Source: Ferruginibacter sp.
Lineage (GTDB): Bacteria > Bacteroidota > Bacteroidia > Chitinophagales > Chitinophagaceae
Assembly (NCBI GenBank): GCA_025963635.1
Contig: JAOQAK010000087.1
Location: forward strand, 1 to 34,591
Direction: 5' to 3'
Length of the DNA: 34,591 bases
The notes beneath the pieces were generated by a model. It ran no database searches. It was not told where the DNA came from and saw only the letters and a program-made list of their open reading frames with translations. The position numbers and the translations under genes were made by a program. Within the stretch, counting starts at the first letter, position 1; every line of letters begins with the position of its first letter. Shown here in pieces: positions 8,204-16,092 of this stretch.

Positions 8204-9169
8204 TTAATGTTCCATATCTTTTCCTGTTTGGTCCAAAGCTGCCTTTAATCCTTTGGCCAATTGCGCTGCAGGACCAACTCCCCAATAATGTAAAAAGAAA
8301 ATTTTTGGTTCTTCATGAACCATATGGTTATGAACAGCCACTACCTCTATCCCATTTTCCACCAATGCTTTAATCACCGGTTCTACCTCATTCATTAGCA
8401 TGGTGAAGTCGCCGGCTACAGCAGCTTTGTCAGCAGTACCCTGCCAGGCAGCCCATGTGTTGAAACCCATGAATGTGCTTATTGAAACACCATGCTCTTT
8501 AAGCATTACATCGGGCCTGGCAATTGTATATTTGTAGACTCCTTTACTCATTTCTCCTTTGTGACCTATCACGGAATCAAGCAGGGCAATATTTATGGTA
8601 TTTATTACACTATCCGGTTTACCTGCCTTTGGATCCGCTCCTCTTGCCTCAGTTACTTTATCCAATATAGCCCTGGCATTGCCTGCGAGTTTTGCCACGC
8701 TTCCAAAACCATCTATGTGCATGTACATCACATTGGGCCTGTTGCGCACAAAATGATTGTGAATGGCAGTTATAGCCAGCCCTTGCCTGATAACTTCCCT
8801 TTGAACAGGAGCCAGATCAGTTTCTGTTAAAATGATATCCCCCATCATCATCACACTGTCTCCACAAGGAGTAAAGGCTATCCAGGTGCCCAGACCCATT
8901 GGCGGAATTATTTTAAACCCATCTACAACAATATGCAGGTCATTCTGTGGAACAGTGATTTTGTATTCGCCGTTTTTTTCAACCCCCTTCATCCCCGTGA
9001 CCCGATCTATGGATTGAATATCCAGTTTGCTATTTCCCGGGGAGCAACCAATGGTATCTTTTCTGTCTTTGCTTATTGCAGGTGTGCTTCTACCATCATT
9101 GCAGGAAGTTATTTGCAAACCTGCGAGAATACCGGCAAACACTGGAATTGCTTTTATTAACTGTTTCAT
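8204..9169 (-). CDS. DUF1259 (LppY/LpqO-like) lipoprotein
   Basis: This 321-residue protein has a signal peptide with a lipobox (LQITSC, Cys23), so it should be a lipoprotein. Two repeats of the same domain follow. Repeat 1 has GLAITAIHNHFVRNRPNVMY and repeat 2 has GIEVVAVHNHMVHEEPKIFF; each ends in a glycine-rich turn (IDGFGSVAKLA, HYWGVGPAAQLA). The HNH-containing strand is the hallmark of DUF1259, known as LppY/LpqO in mycobacteria. The histidines suggest metal binding, but no reaction is established. It stands alone: a 283-bp gap separates it from the chrA stop upstream and decayed genes follow. The length is normal for the family. Confidence 0.88.
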   Translation of the reverse strand: MKQLIKAIPVFAGILAGLQITSCNDGRSTPAISKDRKDTIGCSPGNSKLDIQSIDRVTGMKGVEKNGEYKITVPQNDLHIVVDGFKIIPPMGLGTWIAFTPCGDSVMMMGDIILTETDLAPVQREVIRQGLAITAIHNHFVRNRPNVMYMHIDGFGSVAKLAGNARAILDKVTEARGADPKAGKPDSVINTINIALLDSVIGHKGEMSKGVYKYTIARPDVMLKEHGVSISTFMGFNTWAAWQGTADKAAVAGDFTMLMNEVEPVIKALVENGIEVVAVHNHMVHEEPKIFFLHYWGVGPAAQLAKGLKAALDQTGKDMEH

Positions 9170-9452
9170 ATTCTGTTCATTTTTGAATTGGAAATGTATT
9201 AATTACAAATTATCCTTGTTAAATATTATTTTTTAAGATTTGATAAGTAACGTTTTCATAAAGTTCATTATTCTTTTTAGAGCAACAATTTCAATTAGCA
9301 CCCGGTTAAAAACTTTCTCATACAATGTCTTTTTAAAAGCTAATTAAAAAAAATAGCAATGTAAGATGAAAGCTCGTGCAAAAGATTTGCCAGAATAATG
9401 AGATTATTGCATGCTTAAAAATAATGCTCACTTACACTTGGAAACCAGGCAC

Positions 9453-10637
9453 TCATAATAATTTTAATAAAATACCCAAGATAGCCGCAACTGCAATTAT
9501 GTACGGCTCCTGAATTTTTTTGATGTAAATTAAAGATAATAAGGAAGCCAGGGCAATTAGGGCTGTTGAAAAATCTGTAATACTACGGGTTGCAATTACT
9601 ATTACTGCCCCAACCAATGCGCCCACAACAGTAGCGGTAATTCCGTCAACAAATGCTTTAATTGATGTATTCTTTGCTATCTTCTTGAAATACGGCGCAG
9701 GAATAACGGTAAATAAATAACATGGAAGAAAGGTAGCCAGCGCCGCAATGGATGCACCCGGAAAACCAGCAATCAAATAGCCTATAAAACCAACTGTGAT
9801 CACAACGGGGCCGGGCGTAATCATGGCCACTGCCACTGCATCCACAAACTCCTGCTCAGTAAGCCAATGATTTTCTGTTACAACACCTGCGTGTAAAAAT
9901 GGAACAATTGCCAGGCCGCTGCCAAAAACAAACGCACCCGCTTTTGTAAAGAACAAGCCGATTTTACCCAAAAGGGGCCATTCAAATTGCCAAAAACCTG
10001 TTATACCGAGCAAGATACTGTTTGCCGTTATTGGTCTTTTTAGCCATGCAGGAGGAGCTTTTACAAACATATAAATCAATCCTGCTGCAACAAATAAAAG
10101 AACATTTTCTGTTTTGGTTATGGCGGTAACTATAATCCCTGCAGCGTAAAATAACCACAGTAACCAATTCTTTTTCATTAATCCCCATTGTATTTTTCCG
10201 ACAGATTTTAAAGTAAGCTTATAGCTACTCATAATAATAATTCCTATTACGGCCGCACCCACTCCATAAAATACTGCTTGCATCCAGAAAAGTCCTCCAA
10301 ACAATTTATAAATGATGCCAAGAAGCACAACCATAATAAATGACGGAAGTACAAACGCAAGGCCACAGAGAGTAGCCCCAATTACGCGATAATGAACAAA
10401 GCCAAGATAAATACCCAACTGTGCTGCGAGTGGGCCGGGTGCTAATTGTGCCAGGGCTAAACCTTCTTTATAATCTTCTTCCGAAATCCAGTTACGTTTT
10501 TCAACGAGATCACGGTGCATATACCCTACAAGCGCAACAGGACCTCCAAAACCAACGGTCCCTAGCTTTAAAAAATAAAACATTAACTGCTTTAAGCTGT
10601 ATCCTTGTTTTTCTTCTTCTTTCATTGTCATTTGCAT
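9453..10637 (-). CDS. chrA: Chromate transporter ChrA
   Basis: An inner-membrane transporter of 394 residues with the two homologous CHR domains of long-chain ChrA proteins, which expel chromate from the cytoplasm. The N-terminal domain carries KLGTVGFGGPVALVGYMHRD and LAQLAPGPLAAQLGIYLG. The C-terminal domain repeats this as GAFVFGSGLAIVPFLHAGVV, WLTEQEFVDAVAVAMITPGP and TVGFIGYLIAG. About ten to twelve hydrophobic segments are visible. It is the last gene of the chromate operon, and its start overlaps the stop of the preceding gene by 10 bp (an ATG at 10631 would remove the overlap). Two adjacent ChrB-domain proteins support a chromate role; CHR transporters of other specificity exist but rarely with ChrB. 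Confidence 0.93.
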   Translation of the reverse strand: MQMTMKEEEKQGYSLKQLMFYFLKLGTVGFGGPVALVGYMHRDLVEKRNWISEEDYKEGLALAQLAPGPLAAQLGIYLGFVHYRVIGATLCGLAFVLPSFIMVVLLGIIYKLFGGLFWMQAVFYGVGAAVIGIIIMSSYKLTLKSVGKIQWGLMKKNWLLWLFYAAGIIVTAITKTENVLLFVAAGLIYMFVKAPPAWLKRPITANSILLGITGFWQFEWPLLGKIGLFFTKAGAFVFGSGLAIVPFLHAGVVTENHWLTEQEFVDAVAVAMITPGPVVITVGFIGYLIAGFPGASIAALATFLPCYLFTVIPAPYFKKIAKNTSIKAFVDGITATVVGALVGAVIVIATRSITDFSTALIALASLLSLIYIKKIQEPYIIAVAAILGILLKLL

Positions 10638-11065
10638 AATTTATAAAAGCTATATTCACCGTTCTCGGGATTTAGCACACTGAAGTAATTTGGTTTTAGA
10701 ATGTAATACTTTCCATAGTTGTGCTTTTTGGCATATTGCCTGTATTCAATTTCTTTTGGATCATTTGTTAACAACAATCCATTCTTAAACCGGCCTATAA
10801 TTTTTACTGTAGAATAGGTAATCGATACGTTGTTACCGTTGACTATAACCGTATAAACCTGTTTGCTTTCGTCAGAGCAAAACTTCCTTTTTCCCTGAAA
10901 CGGCCCCTGTTTGATCTCCAGGCATTTTTCCACGACCATACTTTGCATTTCACCTGGACGCAAGTGCGAGTTGTGCCCACTAAAAGCAAACAATGGATAT
11001 AAAATAAGTATTCCACAAACAAGCATGTGTATTTTCATTTTGAAAAATTGACCGGGATGTTTCAT
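10628..11065 (-). CDS. Small secreted protein of unknown function in the chromate operon
   Basis: I do not recognise a family. The frame lies between chrB and chrA. Its ATG at 11065-11063 overlaps the preceding TGA in an ATGA arrangement, giving 145 residues; a second ATG at 11038 gives a clean signal peptide (MKIHMLVCGILILYPLFAFS, cleavage near SGHN) and may be the true start. An upstream ATG at 11086 would overlap chrB more and is less likely. The mature part is about 115 residues, basic and beta-rich in appearance, with cysteines in EKCLEI, KFCSDE and at the end (YKLCK). Translational coupling to both neighbours argues that it takes part in oxyanion handling in the periplasm. Confidence 0.75.
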   Translation of the reverse strand: MKHPGQFFKMKIHMLVCGILILYPLFAFSGHNSHLRPGEMQSMVVEKCLEIKQGPFQGKRKFCSDESKQVYTVIVNGNNVSITYSTVKIIGRFKNGLLLTNDPKEIEYRQYAKKHNYGKYYILKPNYFSVLNPENGEYSFYKLCK

Positions 11066-11520
11066 ATTTTTAGATCGGGGCTCCATACATGTTTTTCATC
11101 GGATACAAATTTCGCCCAGCTATACAAGGCGTCATATAGCTTCATCCCAATTTCAAGCATTTCATGATCATCCCGGTAGTTGTAAGAAAGGCCTGCCGAT
11201 ATGGCCCATAGCCCGGCAGATTGCTTTGTTAAATCAAACTGATTGGTGTCTGCGCCACGAACAATTGCTGCTATTTCATGAATGGCCGAATCATCAATAC
11301 TGTGCTTTTTAACGATATAATCAAAAGTACATTCCTCGCCATAGTGCGAATACTCGGCGCCGGGAAGATCATATGGGATTGCATTCAACTCCTTAGATTT
11401 TTCAAACACCTGCTCTTTGGGAACATAAATAAACTCGGCATCCCTGTCTACAAAAGTTTTAATAAGCCATGGACAAGCTATCCTGTCTATTTTCGGGCGT
11501 TCTCTTGTTATCCATTTCAT
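11062..11520 (-). CDS. Stand-alone ChrB-domain chromate resistance protein
   Basis: A 152-residue cytoplasmic protein made of the Chrome_Resist domain, normally the C-terminal half of proteobacterial ChrB. Family motifs are WITRERPKIDRIACPWLIK at the start, AEFIYVP, EECTFDYIV, AAIVRGADT and LWAISAGLSYNYRDDHEML. The N-terminal regulatory half of classic ChrB is absent. It is a close paralogue of the first 140 residues of the fusion gene just upstream, with the same MKWITRERPKIDRIACPWLIK opening. It lies 56 bp behind that gene and overlaps the next by 4 bp. The molecular job of the domain is unclear; it may sense or bind chromate. Confidence 0.88.
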   Translation of the reverse strand: MKWITRERPKIDRIACPWLIKTFVDRDAEFIYVPKEQVFEKSKELNAIPYDLPGAEYSHYGEECTFDYIVKKHSIDDSAIHEIAAIVRGADTNQFDLTKQSAGLWAISAGLSYNYRDDHEMLEIGMKLYDALYSWAKFVSDEKHVWSPDLKI

Positions 11521-11576
11521 ACCACATGATTTAGCTGCAAATATGATATGCTAAAATCTAATGAAATAGAATATAA

Positions 11577-12431
11577 TTAACCTTTTGTACCTGCATTACT
11601 TTTTGATAATTCTTTCTTGTAAGTTGATGGGTTTTTACCGGTGTGCTGTTTGAAGATCCTTGTAAAATGGCTCTGGTCCGAAAAACCAGTGAGATAGGCT
11701 ATTTCTGTGAGCGAATAGCTGCCGGCCTTTATGAGCTCAATTGCTTTTTCAATGCGTAGTTTCCTGATATATTCACCAAAAGAAAGGCTGTTGAAATGTT
11801 TCGAAAACTCCCTCGATAAATAAGATGGGTGTATATTGAGACTTTTGGAAATATCAGTTAAACTTAAATTCGTATCCACCTGGTCCTGGATGATTTGTTT
11901 TAATTCCTTTACCCAGTCCGGCGTTTTCTTTTGTGCAGCTTTTTGTTTGATGAATTTATTGAACACATCAATAAATAAATGGTCAACAGGATTTTGCGTA
12001 TGTTTTTCTTTTTGTAAATGTTTTGCCCAGCTGTATAAAGCATCATAGATCATCATACCTTTTTCGAGCAATTCATGGTCGTCTTTATTATTATATGCAA
12101 GTCCCGCTGAAATAGCCCAAAGGCCGGAGGCCTGGCTTGCAAGATCGTGCCTGTCTGTATCGGCACCTCTCACTATGGGTGCCATCGAAAGTACGGCAGG
12201 ATCTTCTATTCCATATTTTTCAATGATGTAATCAAAAGTGCATTTATCATCATGATGCGAGAACTCTACGTCTGTAACATCAAATGGAATTGCCTTTAAT
12301 TTTTCGGCTTGCTCTTTTACTCTTTCAGCAGGTACATAAATAAATTCAGCTTCGCTATCCACAAAGTTTTTAATGAGCCATGGACAGGCGATGCGATCAA
12401 TTTTTGGGCGCTCCCGGGTTATCCATTTCAT
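11577..12431 (-). CDS. ChrB-domain / AraC fusion, probable chromate-responsive regulator
   Basis: The 284 residues fall in two parts. Residues 1-140 are a full Chrome_Resist (ChrB C-terminal) domain with WITRERPKIDRIACPWLIK, FIYVPAERV, KCTFDYIIEKYG, APIVRGADTDRHD and LWAISAGLAYNNKDDHELL. Residues 172-275 are an AraC-type DNA-binding domain with two helix-turn-helix units (LSLTDISKSLNIHPSYLSRE and YSLTEIAYLTGFSDQSHFTR) and the family ending IFKQHTGKNPSTYKK. A charged linker of about 30 residues joins them. It is first in the operon, so it probably senses chromate through the ChrB part and controls chrB-chrA. This inverts the classic ChrB layout, in which the ChrB domain is C-terminal to another domain. 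No promoter of the TAnnTTTG type was found upstream. Confidence 0.9.
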   Translation of the reverse strand: MKWITRERPKIDRIACPWLIKNFVDSEAEFIYVPAERVKEQAEKLKAIPFDVTDVEFSHHDDKCTFDYIIEKYGIEDPAVLSMAPIVRGADTDRHDLASQASGLWAISAGLAYNNKDDHELLEKGMMIYDALYSWAKHLQKEKHTQNPVDHLFIDVFNKFIKQKAAQKKTPDWVKELKQIIQDQVDTNLSLTDISKSLNIHPSYLSREFSKHFNSLSFGEYIRKLRIEKAIELIKAGSYSLTEIAYLTGFSDQSHFTRIFKQHTGKNPSTYKKELSKSNAGTKG

Positions 12432-12433
12432 AT

Positions 12434-12882
12434 TTAGAAAAAAGGTTTATAATCATTTACCAAGACTTAATTGATCTTGCTCCCATGTTCAAATACTTTG
12501 TTCCTTGTTGCCTTAGTTTGGTTCAATTCTTTTTACCTGTCATGCTCGCTTTCAGCGTAACGAAACCCGGTTTCAGCGGCTAGCTAGTCTATTTTCCCAT
12601 TCACTTTTAAAAGTGTTGAAATAAGATGCGGGTTCTAACTTACCGTTTGTATTCCGGCATTCTTTAACTGTGCATCAGACAGCGTGGCGATATTTCCCGT
12701 GGTTTGATTTTTTGTTTCCTGGCCTACGCTTTCCGCTCTTCTTTTTTACTTTCTCTACATGTAGTAAGCAATCCGCAACAAATAAAGGTGAAAATTTTCA
12801 AAACTGATACACGGCAGTCTCTTTTCACCAATATAATATTGATGATTACCGATTGCACATTGCTGTTTATTGTATTTTTCAT
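12434..12882 (-). pseudogene. CusB/CzcB-type RND efflux adaptor, N-terminal remnant
   Basis: Read on the - strand in several frames, this stretch holds the landmarks of a Bacteroidota heavy-metal RND membrane-fusion lipoprotein in the right order. These are a signal with a lipobox and charged follow-on (LLTTCRESKKEE), then TLSDAQLKNAGIQT, STLLKVNGKID, and the coiled-coil part YAESEHDRQKELNQTKATRN. Stops and frame changes separate them. The barrel-sandwich segment expected between GKID and YAES is missing, and so is everything after the coiled coil. The remnant ends right at the start of the ChrB-AraC gene. A metal efflux system probably stood here before. No CusA-type pump or TolC-like gene is in the window. 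Confidence 0.65.
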
Positions 12883-13076
12883 CCTATAATAAATTTATTG
12901 ATTTGAAGATTTGAATGCTGGTTTAAAAGTGCGAACTATACACCTTTCCCTGGTCTCCATATGGATATTTTCCGCTATTAAAAGTTGCTGAGCGCTTCCG
13001 CAAGGCTTGTCCTAATCCTGCAAGAAACCATAAAACCATCAAAAATGCTTAAGGGACATGATTGGCAAAACATACA

Positions 13077-13483
13077 TTAGTACCCAATACCAACGCACCA
13101 CAAATTAGTGAACGGCGGCCTTATTAGATCCCTAATAGGTTGAGAAAGACTACACAAACCCACGCTACTTACGGTAAGTATTGGTAAGGCGATAATAGCC
13201 CCCTTTGCTACATTCATTTTGTTGATATGAAGTAAAGGAATTGTGGTTGGGGAGCCGAGCTCCGACCTCAATGATTAATCAGGATAGTATACCCACCAGG
13301 GCATTTGATAAGTTGCGCCATATTTTCCCAATAGCATACCAAAACAACTACGATTATTCCTAAAAGGAATATCTTTTTACGCTTTTCAATGAAATCTTTT
13401 TTGGTTAATACGCACCGTACTACTAAAAAGAATATTAAAATAGAAGCAACCATCATTATTGGGAAATGCCATTCCGTATTCAT
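13077..13483 (-). pseudogene. Small membrane protein, frameshifted remnant
   Basis: The start region MNTEWHFPIMMVASILIFFL and a second hydrophobic segment (KIFLLGIIVVVLV) describe a protein with at least two membrane helices. Loss of one G near 13325 shifts the frame; the neighbouring frame then reads GKYGATYQMPWWVYYPD, a tryptophan/tyrosine-rich motif that I associate from memory with a conserved small Bacteroidota membrane protein. That frame meets a stop at once and resumes as PTTIPLLHINKMN and a further weakly hydrophobic stretch. I do not know a function. An upstream ATG at 13519 is also possible as the original start. Confidence 0.5.
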
Positions 13484-13748
13484 TGGTATAAGTTCATCCA
13501 GCACCATCATTATGATCAACCTGTCCCCTTCCGAAAGCTCGCCAATTGCCCGGTAGAGGGAGAGATGTTTTTATCTGAAGCATGGTTATCGGGCATATTG
13601 ATGCAGGCATTTATTTACCTGTGTATACAGCCAATCCGGCTGATCGAACATGATAAATGCTTGCTGGTTTCAGTGATGAGGATTTCTTTGTCCTTCAAGT
13701 TAACGTATTGTTTCTCATAGTTGGGCTTTATCATTCCCTGGTTCGGAA

Positions 13749-13952
13749 ATGATGCACCTGATATCAGCAAAACATATACTGGTAGTGGATGATAATGAAG
13801 AACTGAGGAGTTTTTTAAAAGAAAGCCTTCACAAAACATACCATATTTCGGAAGCTGAAAATGGCAGCGAGGGCTTACGAAAAGCACGGGAAGAAACACC
13901 CGACCTGGTATTGAGCGATGTAATGATGCCTGTAATGGATACCTGGACTTAG
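13749..13952 (+). pseudogene. Orphan response-regulator receiver domain fragment
   Basis: The 67 residues contain the first half of a receiver domain: HILVVDDNEELRSFLKESL with the acidic pair DD, then SEAENGSEGLRKAREETPDL and VLSDVMMPVMD, where the Asp of LSD is the phosphorylation site. Straight after VMD the frame ends (TWT stop), while the +2 frame gives a few plausible residues (LDLEIV) before stopping too. The rest of the receiver domain, including the conserved Thr and Lys, and any output domain are missing. The wording resembles the receiver part of hybrid two-component regulators, but no kinase sequence was found upstream. Probably a rearrangement scrap. Confidence 0.65.
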
Positions 13953-14072
13953 AAATCGTATTCTTAGATGTAAGATTATTTACAAATTGAAAAAGGTGAA
14001 AGGATTACTGAGTAAAATATAATAGCTGGTCAATCGTTCATAACACTTACGATTCCTTCTACTCACCTAACT

Positions 14073-14639
14073 CTATGACGGATATGAGTATTCCTGCAAA
14101 TTTGCCCGGAATATTGAGAGCGCTTTGCTGATATGCTTTTCAACCGTACTTACAGATATCTGCAATTGCCCTGAAATATCCTTCATTGTCAGGCGTTCAT
14201 TTCGGCTCATTGAAAATACCTGCCTGCACTTGAGTGGAAGTTGCATATATACAGTATCAATTTTTTTCCTCAATTCTGCCGTTTCCAGAGAATTTGCAAA
14301 ATCGGTTTTGCAATTGCTATAAAAAAAAGCTTGCCTGTAGGTAGAACGAACAGTATTGGAACGGTATTCATTGTACACTTTATACTTTACAGCCTGTATA
14401 AGATAAGACCGGAGCGACACCTGGAGGTTGACCTGTTGCCTGTTCTTATACAAAGAAGTAAATACCTCCTGCACAATATCTTCCGCTAAATGGCTGTTAT
14501 CAATTTTCCTGCAAACATTGGCCAGTAACAAAGAGAAGTATCGCCTGTAGATTTCATCAAAAGCACGGGCATTGTCGTTCTGAATCAAAGAAAAAAGTTT
14601 TTCGTCAGAATAGTGAGGTAGTAGGTTTTTCTTCAGCAT
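14073..14639 (-). CDS. ECF-type RNA polymerase sigma factor
   Basis: A 188-residue sigma-70 of the extracytoplasmic function type common in Bacteroidota. Region 2 spans about residues 20-90 (ARAFDEIYRRYFSLLLANVC, HLAEDIVQEVFTSLYKNR, SLRSYLIQAVKYKVYNEYRS). Region 4 spans about 125-180 (MQLPLKCRQVFSMSRNERLT, MKDISGQLQISVSTVEKHIS). Such factors usually pair with a FecR-type anti-sigma gene and a susC gene directly downstream. Here the - strand downstream holds only decayed sequence, so the gene is an orphan. Its target could be elsewhere in the genome, or its partners may have been lost in the same rearrangements. Confidence 0.92.
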   Translation of the reverse strand: MLKKNLLPHYSDEKLFSLIQNDNARAFDEIYRRYFSLLLANVCRKIDNSHLAEDIVQEVFTSLYKNRQQVNLQVSLRSYLIQAVKYKVYNEYRSNTVRSTYRQAFFYSNCKTDFANSLETAELRKKIDTVYMQLPLKCRQVFSMSRNERLTMKDISGQLQISVSTVEKHISKALSIFRANLQEYSYPS

Positions 14640-15042
14640 TGCGATCGTTTTCGTTAGATATTATTTTCCTGATACCGGATAATACATTCATAAGCAATTG
14701 TTGCGTGAACAATCTTATATTCTAAAGGCAATCATGTAAAACAAATCCCTACATCAAAAGAAAAAATATTTTGGATTTATCATCGATAGCAATGATGAAC
14801 TTGGCGGCTTATAGAATACTGCATGGCAATCATCTCAGAAGAAATCGGATCGGGAGAATTTTTGCTTCTTAGTTAATAGTGTGGATTACTACACGGCTTA
14901 CGTGTCATTTTAAATCTGTGGAATTGTGCGGCACGGAAAACTGGAATAATCGTAAAAAATACAATACTATATTGCTGCCCCGTGATAGCAGGAGGTTTCA
15001 GCATAAAACAATGCGCTAGAGCTTAATGAAAGCGCTGACCGG
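14640..15042. other. Gene-free stretch between the sigma factor and the LacI gene
   Basis: No reading frame above background and no match to TTTG-N19-TAnnTTTG on either strand. It should contain the promoter of the sigma gene and the end of the LacI transcript. A weak hairpin (GCGCT/AGCGC, about 15012-15034) follows the LacI stop, with a tail (ATTGTTTTATG on the - strand) too mixed to call a terminator. Confidence 0.5.
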
Positions 15043-16056
15043 TTAAGTTGAGTTTCTTAAAACCAGTTGCCCTTTAACAAAAACTCCTTTTTTATTTGAA
15101 GTACTTACCCCTTTTTCTAATTGCTCAACGAGTAACCGGATAGCAGTTTTAGCAATCGTTTCAATAGGCTGACTAATAACAGTAATCGATGGAGTGTAAA
15201 ACCTGAACATGTCATGATCATCAAAGCAAACCACCGCGATATCAGCTGGAATTGAAAGCTTCAGACAACGTATACTCTGCAGACCATACACACCCAAATA
15301 GTTAGTTGCAAAAAACACGGCGTCAATGGAAGTTCTTTCTTTTAAAAACAAAGTGATCGCATCTATATATTGCTCCGGCTTAAGCTTATAGGGAATTTTT
15401 AGCAGGTTATTATCTGCAGATAGCTGATTTGCCTGCAAAACCTGCTTATAAGCCCTTTCCCTTTCTTTCATTTGAACCTGGTCAAGATCGACGGTTACGA
15501 AGGCTATATTTTTATAACCTTTCTGCAATAAGTGTTCGATCCCCTGTTGAACACCATCCTGGTTATCTACCAGGGTATAAGGAATGTCCAACCCTGGAAA
15601 GTACCTGTCCATCAATACCAATGGCATTTTTTGTTCCCTTAGTTGTTGAATTTCTTTCACCATACCCGCAGAAGGAGTAATCATAAAACCATCCACTTGT
15701 TGCCTGCACAACATCTTTAGCAGTTCAATGCCTTTTTCGTCGTTATTTTCTGTGCTGCAGTACACAATTTTATACCCGATGGCATATGCTTCATCCTCAA
15801 TAGTTCTGGCGAGGGTAGAAAAAAAAACATTGGCAATATCTTCTACCAGCATGCCAAGAATTTTGGTTTTCCCGGTACGAAGACTCACGGCCGTATGATT
15901 GGGATAGTACCCGGTTTCTTCAATGATCGCTTTTATTTTATCAGTCAGTACCTGGCTGATCCGCATCTCTTTATCCTTTCCATTCAGAACAAACGAAACT
16001 GTTGAAGGCACCACCCCGGCCTTCTTTGCTATATCCCTGATTGATATTTTTTTCAT
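15043..16056 (-). CDS. LacI-family transcriptional regulator
   Basis: A 337-residue repressor-type regulator. Residues 1-50 form the LacI helix-turn-helix and hinge (ISIRDIAKKAGVVPSTVSFV), with a slightly extended loop KDKEMRIS before the hinge region TGYYPNHTAVSLRTGKTK. Residues 60-337 are a periplasmic-binding-protein-like sensor domain with GMLVEDIANVFFSTLARTIE, DGFMITPSAG, PLVLMDRYFP, IAFVTVDLDQ and VVCFDDHDMFRFYTPSITVI. The ROK kinase gene ends 36 bp upstream, so the two are probably cotranscribed. The effector is probably a sugar or sugar phosphate released from the polysaccharide handled by the adjacent locus. A matching LacI-type palindrome lies before the second susC. Confidence 0.93.
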   Translation of the reverse strand: MKKISIRDIAKKAGVVPSTVSFVLNGKDKEMRISQVLTDKIKAIIEETGYYPNHTAVSLRTGKTKILGMLVEDIANVFFSTLARTIEDEAYAIGYKIVYCSTENNDEKGIELLKMLCRQQVDGFMITPSAGMVKEIQQLREQKMPLVLMDRYFPGLDIPYTLVDNQDGVQQGIEHLLQKGYKNIAFVTVDLDQVQMKERERAYKQVLQANQLSADNNLLKIPYKLKPEQYIDAITLFLKERTSIDAVFFATNYLGVYGLQSIRCLKLSIPADIAVVCFDDHDMFRFYTPSITVISQPIETIAKTAIRLLVEQLEKGVSTSNKKGVFVKGQLVLRNST

Positions 16057-16092
16057 AGTGAAGGTTAACTGACACTTTAAAACAATCAGTAA

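Noticed and set aside
9394..9408. AATAAT-GAG-ATTATT palindrome after chrA
   Set aside because: AT-only arms in an AT-rich gap with no T-run; too weak for a terminator or operator call.
13615..13899. 94-residue open frame on the - strand over the receiver-domain fragment
   Set aside because: Its first half is antisense to the receiver domain; the rest (KPNYEKQYVNLKDKEILI) is plausible protein but matches no family I can name.
14032..14054. AATCGT/ACGATT repeat after the sigma gene, nested in GAGTA/TACTC
   Set aside because: No T-run on the - strand and short AT-rich stems; could be chance.
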